Below are positions 37,151-46,673 of a stretch of DNA of 64,000 bases, one piece after another (the first letter of the stretch is position 1; each line of letters begins with the position of its first letter). The position numbers and the translations under genes were made by a program. Source of the DNA: Burkholderiales bacterium (GTDB taxonomy: Bacteria > Pseudomonadota > Gammaproteobacteria > Burkholderiales > Burkholderiaceae_C); contig JADJDV010000005.1 of the NCBI GenBank assembly GCA_016702555.1, positions 62,001 through 126,000 on the forward strand, written 5' to 3'. A model generated the notes under the pieces. That model did not search any database, was not told the origin of the DNA, and worked only from the letters and a program-made list of their open reading frames with translations.

Positions 37151-39280
37151 ATGAATCGCCCCCCTACCCCTTTGCCCACCACCCGCACGCCGCTGCGCTG
37201 GCTCCTCGGCGTGGTGTTGGGCCTGCTGGTCATCGGCGGCGCGGCGCTGGCCTGGCTGAGCTGGAACGACTGGAACCGCTCACGCGCCTGGGTATCGCAA
37301 CAGGTCACGCAGGCCATCGGGCGCGATTTCGCCATCCGTGGGCCGCTCGAACTGGAGTGGCAGTGGCCGCGCCCGCAAGAGCCAGGCTGGCGCCGCTGGG
37401 TGCCGACCCCGATCGTGCACGCGCACGACGTGCTGATCGGCAACCCGCCCGACTTTGGCGCCAAGGGGCCGCACTTCGCCCACATCGGCCGCGCCTCGGC
37501 CGACATCGCGCTGCTGCCGCTGCTGGCGCGCCGCATTGACATCGTCAGCGTGGCGCTGACCGAGCCCGACGTGCGCCTGGAGCGCGACCAGGCCGAGCGC
37601 AACAACTGGACCTTCGATTTCCGCGGGCGAGGCGATGCGGCGGATCGGGCGCGCTGGGATGTCTCGCTTGGCCGCCTGTGGCTGAGCAAGGGCCAGCTGG
37701 CGTACGACGACGCGCCGCGCCAGCTCAGCGTTGCCGGCAGTGTCGACAGCCTGGCGCCGGACGCCACCGAGGACGGCCGCTACGGCGTCGGCTTCGATTT
37801 CTCCGGCTGGCAAGGCAAGGCGCAGATCAAGGGATCGGGCAAGGCTGGCCAGTTGCTGTCCTTGCGCGACGAGCAACTCGAGTTTCCGCTCAAGCTGAGC
37901 GCACAGGCCGGCCGCCTTGGCGCCGAGGCCGAGGGCATCATCGCCAACCCGCGCCGGTTGTCGGGCGTGGATTTCCAGGTCGCGCTCAAGGGCGGCAGCC
38001 TGGCGGATCTGTACGCGCTCACGGGCATCGTGCTGCCGGATACGCCGCCGTTCAATACCCAGGGCCAGCTCGTCGGCACGCTCAAGCCCGAGGGCGCCGT
38101 GTGGGATTACCGCGCATTCACCGGCACCGTCGGCAAGAGCGATCTGCGCGGCGACCTCAGCTACGCCTCGGCCAAGCCCAGGCCGCGCCTCAGCGGCAAG
38201 CTGCAGTCGAAGCTGTTGCGCCTGGCCGATCTGGGGCCGGTGATCGGCGCCAAGCCCAGCTCGCCCGACAAGCCGCCCCGCCCCGGCAAGGTGCTGCCCG
38301 ACGACCCCTTCGAAACCAGCCGCTGGCACGCCATGGACCTCGACCTGCACTACACCGGCCAGCGCATCGAGCGCCCCGAAGCGGTGCCCATCGACAGCCT
38401 GCGCGTGCACGCCGTGATGGACAACGCCCGACTCACGCTGGCGCCGCTGGATTTCGGCGTCGCCCGGGGCCGCTTCAAGACACAGGTGCAGATGGATGGG
38501 CGCACCAAGCCCATGCAGGTCGCGCTGCGCGGCGACGTCGAGGGGCTGAAGCTGTCCGCGCTGTTTCCAAAGATCGAGCTGATGAAGAAAAGCCTGGGCC
38601 GCCTGGACGGCGGCGTGGCGCTGGACGGCCATGGTCAGTCGGTGGCGCAAATCCTGGGCAGCGCCAACGGCGAGGCCAGGTTGTACGTGCGCGACGGCGT
38701 CATGAGCAGCCTGCTGCTGGACATGGCCGGCCTGAACCTGGGCAGCGTGATCGTCACCAAGCTGTTCGGCCAGGACAAGGAAGTGCGCCTGCGCTGCGCC
38801 ATCGCCGACGTGCCGGTGCGCCAGGGCATCACCCATATGCGCAACGTCAAGGTCAACACCGAGGAAGCGCTGATCGAAGTCACGGGCAGCGCCGACATGC
38901 GGCGCGAGATCTTCGACATCGACGTCGATCCCAAGGCCTACGAGCTGAAGCTGTTCTCGCTGCGCACGCCGCTGGAGGTGCGCGGGCCCTTCGCCAAGCC
39001 GCACGTGGGCATCAAGCCGGGGCCACTGATCGTGCGCGCGGCCGCGGCGGTGGCGGCGCTGGCGGCGGCGCCGGGCGCGCTGGTGCTGCTGCCCATCACC
39101 GTGCCGGGTGCAGACGACGACGAGAACTGCGCCCCCTTGCTGGCGCGGGCGGCGCAGGCGCCCAAGGCCGGCGCACCGGCGGGCGGTGCGCCCGCCGCAG
39201 ACGCCGCGAACCCGGCGCGCGCTGCCGCTCCGCCGCAGCCAGCAGCTGGCGAGTTCTCGGCCGGACAGCCACGCCCTTGA
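37151..39280 (+). CDS. AsmA-family protein
   Basis: 709 aa. One N-terminal membrane helix (PLRWLLGVVLGLLVIGGAALAWLSW, about residues 16-40) anchors a large periplasmic domain of AsmA type, beginning NRSRAWVSQQVTQAIGRDFAIRGPLEL. The C-terminal repeat domain (LRVHAVMDNARLTLAPLDFGVARGRFKTQVQMDG, LRDGV-like VRDGVMSSLLLDMAGLNLGS) is typical, followed by a Pro/Ala-rich low-complexity tail. AsmA-like proteins act in phospholipid transport between membranes. Stands alone between cphA and the usp gene. Confidence 0.9.
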   Translation: MNRPPTPLPTTRTPLRWLLGVVLGLLVIGGAALAWLSWNDWNRSRAWVSQQVTQAIGRDFAIRGPLELEWQWPRPQEPGWRRWVPTPIVHAHDVLIGNPPDFGAKGPHFAHIGRASADIALLPLLARRIDIVSVALTEPDVRLERDQAERNNWTFDFRGRGDAADRARWDVSLGRLWLSKGQLAYDDAPRQLSVAGSVDSLAPDATEDGRYGVGFDFSGWQGKAQIKGSGKAGQLLSLRDEQLEFPLKLSAQAGRLGAEAEGIIANPRRLSGVDFQVALKGGSLADLYALTGIVLPDTPPFNTQGQLVGTLKPEGAVWDYRAFTGTVGKSDLRGDLSYASAKPRPRLSGKLQSKLLRLADLGPVIGAKPSSPDKPPRPGKVLPDDPFETSRWHAMDLDLHYTGQRIERPEAVPIDSLRVHAVMDNARLTLAPLDFGVARGRFKTQVQMDGRTKPMQVALRGDVEGLKLSALFPKIELMKKSLGRLDGGVALDGHGQSVAQILGSANGEARLYVRDGVMSSLLLDMAGLNLGSVIVTKLFGQDKEVRLRCAIADVPVRQGITHMRNVKVNTEEALIEVTGSADMRREIFDIDVDPKAYELKLFSLRTPLEVRGPFAKPHVGIKPGPLIVRAAAAVAALAAAPGALVLLPITVPGADDDENCAPLLARAAQAPKAGAPAGGAPAADAANPARAAAPPQPAAGEFSAGQPRP

Positions 39281-39374
39281 TCGTGCGCCGTCCCGCGCGC
39301 TGGCGGCACCGTGACGACGCTCCCCGCCTTGGCAGAAAATTCCTACCCACAGCCGCCTGGCCGATGCCGTTTGC

Positions 39375-39380
39375 TATGAT
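39375..39380 (+). promoter_or_regulatory. possible -10 element of the universal stress gene
   Basis: TATGAT in TTGCTATGAT, 38 bases upstream of the ATG, with a plausible extended -10 TG. No clear -35. Confidence 0.35.
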
Positions 39381-39417
39381 TTGTGTAGTTCTCCAACCTC
39401 AGCACACAAGGCCGGCC

Positions 39418-39858
39418 ATGAAAATTCTGCTCCCCGTCGACGGCACCGAGCTTTCCCTGCACGAAACGCGCTTCGCCTTGCACTTGGTGCGCCAGGGCCT
39501 CAACGCCAGCTTCGTGCTGGCCAACGTGCAGGAACCCGCCAGCTTCTACGAGATCGTGACGGCGCACGACCCGGCGCTGATCAAGGACGTCGCCATGGAA
39601 GCCGCCGAGGAATTGATGGCCCCGTCCGCGCGCCTGCTGCAGGAGGCCGGCGTGCCCTTCGAGACCGCCTTCATCTCCGACAACCCGGTTCAGGGCATGC
39701 TGGACCTGATCGAACTGCACCACTGCGAAATGGTGCTGATGGGCTCGCGCGCCCTCGGCCCGCTGCGCCGCCTGATCGAAGGCGCCTCGGTCTCGCGCCG
39801 CCTGGTCGAGGATTCGCCGGTGCCGGTGCTGCTGGTCAAGCCGCCGGCGGAGGATTGA
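39418..39858 (+). CDS. universal stress protein, UspA family
   Basis: 146 aa, single Usp domain. It begins MKILLPVDGTELSLHETRFALHL with the nucleotide-binding Asp and has MLDLIELHHCEMVLMGSRALGPLRRLIEGASVSRRLVEDSPVPVLLVK, containing the G-rich ATP-binding loop. It may bind ATP and act in stress survival. The IS element begins 54 bases after its stop. Confidence 0.92.
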   Translation: MKILLPVDGTELSLHETRFALHLVRQGLNASFVLANVQEPASFYEIVTAHDPALIKDVAMEAAEELMAPSARLLQEAGVPFETAFISDNPVQGMLDLIELHHCEMVLMGSRALGPLRRLIEGASVSRRLVEDSPVPVLLVKPPAED

Positions 39859-39908
39859 CGGGGTCGGCCATCCGGCCGCGTGTTGTCAATCCGCCTGTTA
39901 CTCTGATC

Positions 39909-39912
39909 CTAA
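39909..39912. repeat. target-site duplication CTAA, left copy
   Basis: CTAA directly before the left end of the IS element, identical to 41085-41088; agrees with the YTAR target of the IS5 group. Confidence 0.9.
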
Positions 39913-41084
39913 GGACGGTCTGAATAATTGACACGCGGATGTGCTTGGCTGTCCATTTTTTAGCTCTTGCTGGAAACTGAGACCTCGCCGGACGTTTTCG
40001 CCTTGCTCGGAGGTTTTTTTGCTCTCCCGCAGGCCCTTTTGGCCCGCGCCGGGCGCACCTATGCCATCAACTTCTTGCGCGCCATCCACAGGTTGGCCAG
40101 GCCCAACAAGGTCACGATCTGCGCCGTGTTCTTCTTCAAACCCCGGTAGCGCACCTTCACATAGCCGAACTGGCACTTCACGACCCGAAACGGATGCTCG
40201 ACCTTGGCGCGGATGCTGGCCTTGATGCGTTCGATCTGATCAAGCTTGCCTTCGATCGGATCGTCCTTGTCCAGCGCTTTGCGCTGGCCCGGCTTCATGG
40301 CCACATGCCAGGTGACACTTTCCTTGGCATCGGCTCGCTTGTCAGCACCCTGGAAGGCCGAGTCGCCAAAGGCATTGCTTTCTTCACCGTGCAGCAAGGC
40401 GTTGGCCTCAACGATGTCATGCACGTTGCCTGCCGTGCCACGCACGCTGTGCGTCAAGCCTGAGTCGGCGTCCACACCGATGTGCGTCTTCATCCCAAAG
40501 TACCAGTTGTTGCCCTTCTTGCTGGAGCGCATCTGGGCATCGCGCGCGTTGTCCTTGTTCTTGGTGGAGCTGGGCGCAGCAATCAAGGTGGCGTCCACGG
40601 CGGTGCCAGCCTTGAGCAGCAATCCCTTGGCGATGAGCAGCTCGTTGATGAGCTTGAACATCTGCTCGGCCAGCTTGTGCTGCTCCAGCAGGTGACGAAA
40701 GCGCAAGATGGTGCTCTCGTCGGGCAGGCGCGTATGCCAGTTGTCCAGGCCCGCAAACTCGCGGTACAGCGGCACGTCGTGCAAGGCTTCTTCCATGGCC
40801 GGATCGCTCAGGGTGAACCACTGCTGCATGAAGTGAATGCGCAGCATGGCTTCAACCGCAAAGGGCTGACGCCCGCGTCGGCCAGCCTCAGGGGCATATG
40901 GCGCGATCAAGGCCACCAGATCGGCCCAAGGCACCACGGCATTCATCTCATCGAGAAAGCGCCGCTTGCGCGTGCGCTTGACACTCAGGTTCAGGCCAAG
41001 GTCTGCTTGCTTCATGGCGCTCAATTGTCCCAAAGACGCTACATCTTGCATAGCATGAGATCTGCAGATTTGTGCAGACCTTCC
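39913..41084. mobile_element. complete IS5-group insertion sequence (1172 bp)
   Basis: Left end GGACGGTCTGAATAATTGAC, right end (reverse complement) GGAAGGTCTGCACAAATCTG; the terminal inverted repeats share GGA-N-GGTCTG plus partial matches. Flanked by 4-bp CTAA duplications. It contains one transposase gene on the minus strand. It has inserted beside a low-GC segment encoding two small secreted proteins. The intact direct repeats suggest recent insertion. Confidence 0.92.
40059..41015 (-). CDS. IS5 family transposase
   Basis: 318 aa from the likely ATG at 41015 (an in-frame Met 12 codons earlier exists near the IS end). N-terminal MKQADLGLNLSVKRTRKRRFLDEMN, the DDE catalytic residues in VDATLIAAP (Asp141), FGDSAFQGADKR (Asp218) and RAKVEHPFRVVKCQFGY (Glu273), and the end GLANLWMARKKLMA typical of the IS5 group. 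No internal stop or frameshift, so probably functional. Transcription is opposite to the stress-protein gene. Confidence 0.95.
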   Translation of the reverse strand: MKQADLGLNLSVKRTRKRRFLDEMNAVVPWADLVALIAPYAPEAGRRGRQPFAVEAMLRIHFMQQWFTLSDPAMEEALHDVPLYREFAGLDNWHTRLPDESTILRFRHLLEQHKLAEQMFKLINELLIAKGLLLKAGTAVDATLIAAPSSTKNKDNARDAQMRSSKKGNNWYFGMKTHIGVDADSGLTHSVRGTAGNVHDIVEANALLHGEESNAFGDSAFQGADKRADAKESVTWHVAMKPGQRKALDKDDPIEGKLDQIERIKASIRAKVEHPFRVVKCQFGYVKVRYRGLKKNTAQIVTLLGLANLWMARKKLMA

Positions 41085-41088
41085 CTAA
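41085..41088. repeat. target-site duplication CTAA, right copy
   Basis: CTAA directly after the right end of the IS element, matching 39909-39912. Confidence 0.9.
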
Positions 41089-41125
41089 TTTTCGCTGGCT
41101 TGGAGTTAACTCTGGCTTCAATTTC

Positions 41126-41434
41126 TCATTTGCGCTTCTTTTTTGGAGGGCATTTTTTCAATATCTCTCTGCGCAGTTGTTCCGCTGTACCCGGAGCTCT
41201 ATATACCATTGCGACGACAACCAATGCCCAACTGAGCTCATCACCATCCGAAACGTCGCGCCTCAATCTATTCTCAACCGCTGTTTTTGGAACGCCGGCA
41301 TCCCTCATACTAGCTATATGAAACGCCATTTCCGACATCTCAACACAGCTAACCTGTGCGTGCGCGTTCAGCCCACTAATACTGACGAAAGTGACGGCAA
41401 TAGCAAGCCTAGCCGCGAACTTTCTTGCAAGCAT
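41126..41434 (-). CDS. small secreted protein (paralog 1), unknown function
   Basis: 102 aa from the internal ATG at 41434, chosen because it gives a clean signal peptide (MLARKFAARLAIAVTFVSISGLNAHA); the frame runs further upstream. Mature part has two cysteines (VSCVEMSEM and ILKKCPPKKKRK) and the pattern RDAGVPKTAVENR, VYRAPGTAEQLRREIL. It overlaps its neighbour by 26 bases in another frame. AT-rich relative to the window. The similarity to paralog 2 is seen by eye: SC near the mature N-terminus, R-x-x-G, VYxxxx-P-xQ(x)6C. Function unknown. Confidence 0.65.
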   Translation of the reverse strand: MLARKFAARLAIAVTFVSISGLNAHAQVSCVEMSEMAFHIASMRDAGVPKTAVENRLRRDVSDGDELSWALVVVAMVYRAPGTAEQLRREILKKCPPKKKRK

Positions 41435-41699
41435 AGTAGACCTGATCTTTAATTTGATCTGGCGTTTGGTTTTTACCAGACACATAAACCGCATCGAGAA
41501 TAAATTTTTTCTCAGCTTTGGTGAACTCCTTATAGACATCCTTTCCTACAGAGGTACTATTTCTGCTCAACCCTCTGTCTCGCTCAATCGCAGTCATGGC
41601 AACATTCAACGTCAGCACCTCACAGCTAAGCGGCTTTTGCTGGGCATTTGCAAAGCTAGCCAGTTGAAAAGCGGTAAGCAAGATAATAAGAAATCTCAT
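41409..41699 (-). CDS. small secreted protein (paralog 2), unknown function
   Basis: 96 aa with signal peptide MRFLIILLTAFQLASFANA and mature QQKPLSCEVLTLNVAMTAIERDRGLSRN...AVYVSGKNQTPDQIKDQVYYACKK. Two cysteines, same layout as the adjacent paralog downstream. Its codons are AT-rich compared with guaB next door, suggesting foreign origin. Divergent or coupled promoters not resolvable. It lies 21 bases before the guaB stop, reading the same way. Confidence 0.75.
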   Translation of the reverse strand: MRFLIILLTAFQLASFANAQQKPLSCEVLTLNVAMTAIERDRGLSRNSTSVGKDVYKEFTKAEKKFILDAVYVSGKNQTPDQIKDQVYYACKKVRG

Positions 41700-41720
41700 A
41701 AGTTTCTCTCGTTGAAAAAA

Positions 41721-43190
<1,470 letters not shown>

Positions 43191-43291
43191 GAGAACAGGC
43201 TCCAAAAAGCGAATTGTACTCAGCGCGTTTTCGGCGATTCCGTCGGGGAGGCGATCGACGCTCCGACAGGTGCCCGCTACACTGCGGCGTC

Positions 43292-43756
43292 ATGAACGCT
43301 GCGCGATGCATCCTGTTCGTCCTAGGTTTGGCGGCTGCCATGGCGGCGTCGGCGCAGTATCAGTGGATCGACCGGGACGGGCGGCGCGTGTTCAGCGACA
43401 CGCCACCACCGGTGGATCTGCCCGAGAAGAATCTGCTGTCGCGTCCGCGCGCTGCCGCCTCGGCACCGCAGCGCGCGGCCGTGGCGCCGGCGAAGGCGGC
43501 CTCTGCCACTCCGGCTGCCGCGCCCCAGCCGCCACCCAAGACCGGTGACGCCGCCAAGCTGAAAGCCGAGCAGGAACAAGCCGCCGCCATCCGCGCCGAC
43601 AACTGCCGACGCGCCACCGCCGCCAAGGCGGGCCTGGATTCGGGCATGCGCCTGGCGCGCGTGAACGAACAAGGCGAGCGCGAGTTCATCGACGACGCGC
43701 AGCGCGACGCCGAGCAGCAGCGCCTGCGGCAAATCATCGCCTCCGAGTGCCGCTAG
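43292..43756 (+). CDS. DUF4124-domain periplasmic protein
   Basis: 154 aa. Signal peptide MNAARCILFVLGLAAAMAASA, then QYQWIDRDGRRVFSDTPPPVDLPEKN, the short DUF4124 module (Y-x-W-x-D-x-x-G...SD-PP). The rest is an Ala/Pro-rich linker, then a Gln/Arg-rich C-terminus (REFIDDAQRDAEQQRLRQIIASECR). Function unknown. Divergent from guaB by 101 bases. Confidence 0.88.
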   Translation: MNAARCILFVLGLAAAMAASAQYQWIDRDGRRVFSDTPPPVDLPEKNLLSRPRAAASAPQRAAVAPAKAASATPAAAPQPPPKTGDAAKLKAEQEQAAAIRADNCRRATAAKAGLDSGMRLARVNEQGEREFIDDAQRDAEQQRLRQIIASECR

Positions 43757-43787
43757 CGCCGTTGCGGCCGCTGACGCGGCGGACGGA

Positions 43788-44129
43788 TCAGTAACCCGGC
43801 TTGGCGCCCGGCCGCCGACGCGCGAACAGGCCCGCGGCGCGCGCGCCCTGCGCATCGAAGCGCTCGCGCCGCGCGTGCTTGGGGTCGACGCGCAAGGGCC
43901 GCCAGATCTCGATGCGATCGTCCTTGCGCACACCGTGGTCGGGCGGCACCGCCCGGCCCCAGATGCCCAGGCCGTCGCCGCTGGGGTCGATCTCGGGGCA
44001 GCGCGCGCGCAGGCCGCTGGCTTCGATGACCTCGCGCACCGTGCTGCCGGCCGGCACGTTCAGCGCCACCTCGTGTACCACGCGCGGTGCTGGCGCGTAC
44101 GCCACGGTGACGCGGATCAGCTCGCTCAC
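43788..44129 (-). CDS. rnfH: RnfH family protein
   Basis: 113 aa from a GTG at 44129. Ubiquitin-like beta-grasp protein: IRVTVAYAPAPRVVHEVALNVPAGSTVREVIEASGLRARCPEID, IWGRAVPPDHGVRKDDRIEIWRPLRVDPKHARRER matches the UPF0125/RnfH signature. It overlaps ratA by four bases (GTGA), the usual ratA-rnfH pair. Biochemical role not established. Confidence 0.9.
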   Translation of the reverse strand: MSELIRVTVAYAPAPRVVHEVALNVPAGSTVREVIEASGLRARCPEIDPSGDGLGIWGRAVPPDHGVRKDDRIEIWRPLRVDPKHARRERFDAQGARAAGLFARRRPGAKPGY

Positions 44130-44578
44130 GCCGCGGCGGCGCCGTAGACCTGCTCGGCGCGCTTGACGAAGGCATCGACCAGGCTGCCGGCGATCTTGTC
44201 GAACACCGGGCCCACCAGCGAGGCGAGCAGCTTGTTGGCGAAGCCGTAGCTCATCTTCAACTCCACGCGGCAGGCGCGCTGCGCATCGCCGCCCACCGGC
44301 GTGAAGGTCCAGAGGCCTTCCAGCTTCGAGAACGGCCCGCTCACCAGGTGCAGCCGCACCTCGCGCCCCGGCACATGCTCGTTGCACGTGGTGAAGACCT
44401 GCTTGACGCCCTTGAACGCGATGCCGACCTCGGCCGTCATGCCCTCAGGCAGGTGTTGCAGCACTTTGCCGTGATCGCACCAGGGCAGGAATTCGGGGTA
44501 GCGCTCGACGTCGACCACCAGATCGAACATCTCCTGCGCCGAATACCAGATGAGGACGGACTTGTTTACGGATTTCAT
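44126..44578 (-). CDS. ratA: RatA / ubiquinone-binding START-domain protein
   Basis: 150 aa from ATG at 44578; the frame extends upstream without need. START-like Coq10/RatA protein: MKSVNKSVLIWYSAQEMFDLVVDVERYPEFLPWCDHGKVL and LEGLWTFTPVGG, C-terminal GPVFDKIAGSLVDAFVKRAEQVYG. In E. coli named RatA (reported ribosome-association toxin), but homologs bind ubiquinone. Upstream of rnfH in one operon and divergent from smpB. Either role is possible; I make no claim that it is toxic. Confidence 0.9.
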   Translation of the reverse strand: MKSVNKSVLIWYSAQEMFDLVVDVERYPEFLPWCDHGKVLQHLPEGMTAEVGIAFKGVKQVFTTCNEHVPGREVRLHLVSGPFSKLEGLWTFTPVGGDAQRACRVELKMSYGFANKLLASLVGPVFDKIAGSLVDAFVKRAEQVYGAAAA

Positions 44579-44669
44579 AGAATGCGCGGCTGCGCCGATT
44601 CTAGGGCCCGACCGTGCGGCCTTGGCGCAGCCGGCTTGCAAAGCGCGTGCCGGCGTCCATATCTTCCCC

Positions 44670-45149
44670 ATGGCCACCAAGAAATCGAAGTCGTCCAACC
44701 CGGTCATCGCCGAGAACAAGAAGGCCGCGTTCAATTATTTCTTCGAGGAACGCTTCGAGGCCGGCATGGTGCTGGAAGGCTGGGAAGTCAAGGCCCTGCG
44801 CGCCGGCAAGGCGCAGCTGACCGACGGCTACGTGGTGATCCGCAACGGCGAGCTGTTCGTCATCGGCTGCCAGATCAATCCGCTCGGCACCGCCAGCACG
44901 CACGTGCGGCCCGACGCGGTGCGCACCAAGAAGCTGCTGCTGCGCGCCGAGGAAATCCGGCGCCTGATCGGCAAGGTGGAGCAAAAAGGCTATACCCTGG
45001 TGCCGCTCAAGCTGTACTGGAAAAGCGGCCGGGTGAAATGCGAGATCGCCCTGGCCAAGGGCAAGGCGACGCACGACAAGCGCGAGACCATCAAGGAGCG
45101 CGAGGGCAAGCGCGAAGTGGAGCGCGCCATGAAAGAGCGCCACCGCTGA
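44670..45149 (+). CDS. smpB: SsrA-binding protein SmpB
   Basis: 159 aa, basic, cytosolic. VIAENKKAAFNYFFEERFEAGMVLEGWEVKALRAGKAQL, then LYWKSGRVKCEIALAKGKATHDKRETIKEREGKREVERAMKER is the SmpB core and tail. Binds tmRNA for rescue of stalled ribosomes. No tmRNA gene is seen beside it. Divergent from ratA; 91 bases between start codons. Confidence 0.97.
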   Translation: MATKKSKSSNPVIAENKKAAFNYFFEERFEAGMVLEGWEVKALRAGKAQLTDGYVVIRNGELFVIGCQINPLGTASTHVRPDAVRTKKLLLRAEEIRRLIGKVEQKGYTLVPLKLYWKSGRVKCEIALAKGKATHDKRETIKEREGKREVERAMKERHR

Positions 45150-45233
45150 CGCGGCCACTTGTCCGACACGGCGGCGGCGCGTGCGGGGACTACACTCGTT
45201 GGCTTATCCACATTCACCAGAGGAGTTGTTCGC

Positions 45234-45629
45234 ATGAACATCAAGGCACTGACCGCCGCACTCGCCACCGCCGCCCTGCTGGCCGCCTGCGGCACCACCG
45301 CCCCGACCACCAGCAAGCCCAGCACGCCGACCCAGGCCAGCGACGGCACCCTGATCGGCCCCAACGGCCGCACCCTCTACACCTTCGCTCGCGACGTTGC
45401 CGGCAGCGGAAAATCGGCCTGTGTCGACACCTGCGCCGCCAACTGGCCGCCCCTGGGCGTGACGCCGACCGCTGTGCCGCTGGGCGACTACACCATCATC
45501 ACCCGCGCCGATGGCAGCAAGCAATGGGCCTTCAAGGGCCTGCCCCTGTACTACTACGTCAAGGACACCAAGGCGGGCGACAAGCTGGGTGATGGCGTGG
45601 CTGGCAACTGGAAGGTCGCCAGGCCGTAA
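45234..45629 (+). CDS. lipoprotein with COG4315 repeats, unknown function
   Basis: 131 aa. Lipoprotein signal MNIKALTAALATAALLAAC with lipobox LAAC (Cys19), followed by a Thr/Pro/Ser linker and two tandem modules of the secreted 'COG4315' repeat (GRTLYTFARDVAGSGKSACVDTCAANWPPL and KQWAFKGLPLYYYVKDTKAGDKLGDGV). A GAGGAG ribosome site precedes the ATG. Probable outer- or inner-membrane anchored. Function unknown. A strong terminator follows. Confidence 0.88.
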   Translation: MNIKALTAALATAALLAACGTTAPTTSKPSTPTQASDGTLIGPNGRTLYTFARDVAGSGKSACVDTCAANWPPLGVTPTAVPLGDYTIITRADGSKQWAFKGLPLYYYVKDTKAGDKLGDGVAGNWKVARP

Positions 45630-45658
45630 GACGGCAGACCGCCCTGCCCTGACGCAAG

Positions 45659-45687
45659 AAAGCCGTGGCATGCCACGGCTTTTTCGT
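45659..45687. terminator. bidirectional intrinsic terminator
   Basis: AAAGCCGTGGCA meets TGCCACGGCTTT in a perfect palindrome (45659-45682) followed by TTCGTTTC on plus; A-rich on the other side gives U-runs on both strands. Serves the lipoprotein gene and the convergent DMT gene. Confidence 0.88.
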
Positions 45688-45731
45688 TTCTCTGCTGGCC
45701 GCCACCGAGCTCGGTCAGGGCGTCGGCCCGG

Positions 45732-46673
45732 TCAGGCTGGCCCGATGGGTGCCGCCGTGCGCCTGACCGACCGCCAACCCAGCAGCTCGTTGCCCAGCAA
45801 GGCGCCGATCACCAGGCTGCCACCGGCCAGCACTTCGGGGCGTGGCACTTCACCGGCGATGAGCCACACCAGGGCGATGCCGAAAATCACCTCCAGCAGG
45901 CCCAGCAGCGACACCTCGGCGGCCGGCAGCACGCGCGCGACCAGCACCGCCAGCACGCAGGGAATCGCCAGTTGCGCGAGGCCCAGGAAGGCCAGCCAGG
46001 ACAGGTCGTGCGCACTGGCCTGAAACGGCCAGGCCAGTGGCAAGGTGACGGCGCTGGAGATCACCGCGCCCAGCAGCACCGCCGGCACCAGGTCGATCGG
46101 CTCGCCCTGCGCCTGGCTGCGCTGCGCCACCGTCCACTGGATCGCCGCGGCCACCGGCACGCCCAGCGCGACCAGCGAGCCCAGCCATTCGCGGCCGGCC
46201 ACCTGATCGCCCAGCTGACCGGCGAACATCCAGGCCATGCCGGCGCCACCCACGACGATGGCCGCCCAGGTGCGCGCCGGCAAGCGGTGGCCGGTGACCA
46301 CGCGCGACAGCAGCGCCGTCAGCAAGGGCGCCACCGCCATGGTGATCAGCACGCGCGCCACGCCGGTCATGGTCAGCGCCACCATGAAGGCAGTGAACAT
46401 CACCGCCCAGCAGAAGCCCGCCAGCCAGAACGCGCGCCGCCGCCAGGGCAGGCGCGTGAACACGCCGGGGCCCTGCCACAGCGGCAGGATCACCAGCAGC
46501 GACAGCACGGTGAAGAAGCTGCGCCAGAAGTTCACCTCGAAGCCCTGGGCCACATGCAGCTGGCGCGTGACCACGCCGGCGCTGGACCACATCAGCGCCA
46601 CCAGCACCATGGTCCAGGCGGCGCGGGTGTGCGACCACCCGGCTCGGGTGGCGCCCAGGGAGACGCTGCCCAC
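45732..46673 (-). CDS. DMT (EamA) family transporter
   Basis: 313 aa integral membrane protein with about ten predicted helices. Two EamA halves (for example VLVALMWSSAGVVTRQL near the start and FLGLAQLAIPCVLAVLVARVLPAAEVSLLGLLEVIFGIALVWLIAGEV near the end). GTG start at 46673 abuts the typA stop (TGA then GTG), so it is probably translated from the typA message. Exports metabolites; substrate unknown. Confidence 0.88.
   Translation of the reverse strand: MGSVSLGATRAGWSHTRAAWTMVLVALMWSSAGVVTRQLHVAQGFEVNFWRSFFTVLSLLVILPLWQGPGVFTRLPWRRRAFWLAGFCWAVMFTAFMVALTMTGVARVLITMAVAPLLTALLSRVVTGHRLPARTWAAIVVGGAGMAWMFAGQLGDQVAGREWLGSLVALGVPVAAAIQWTVAQRSQAQGEPIDLVPAVLLGAVISSAVTLPLAWPFQASAHDLSWLAFLGLAQLAIPCVLAVLVARVLPAAEVSLLGLLEVIFGIALVWLIAGEVPRPEVLAGGSLVIGALLGNELLGWRSVRRTAAPIGPA

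Noticed and set aside
39859..39912. An IS insertion into the stress-protein gene.
   Set aside because: The gene is full length (146 aa) and its stop is 54 bases before the IS end.
44126..44578. Calling ratA with rnfH a toxin-antitoxin system.
   Set aside because: The RatA name is inherited; START-domain homologs bind ubiquinone, and rnfH is not a proven antitoxin.
44579..45233. A tmRNA gene near smpB.
   Set aside because: No tRNA-like ends or tag-coding sequence seen in the flanks; ssrA is probably elsewhere.
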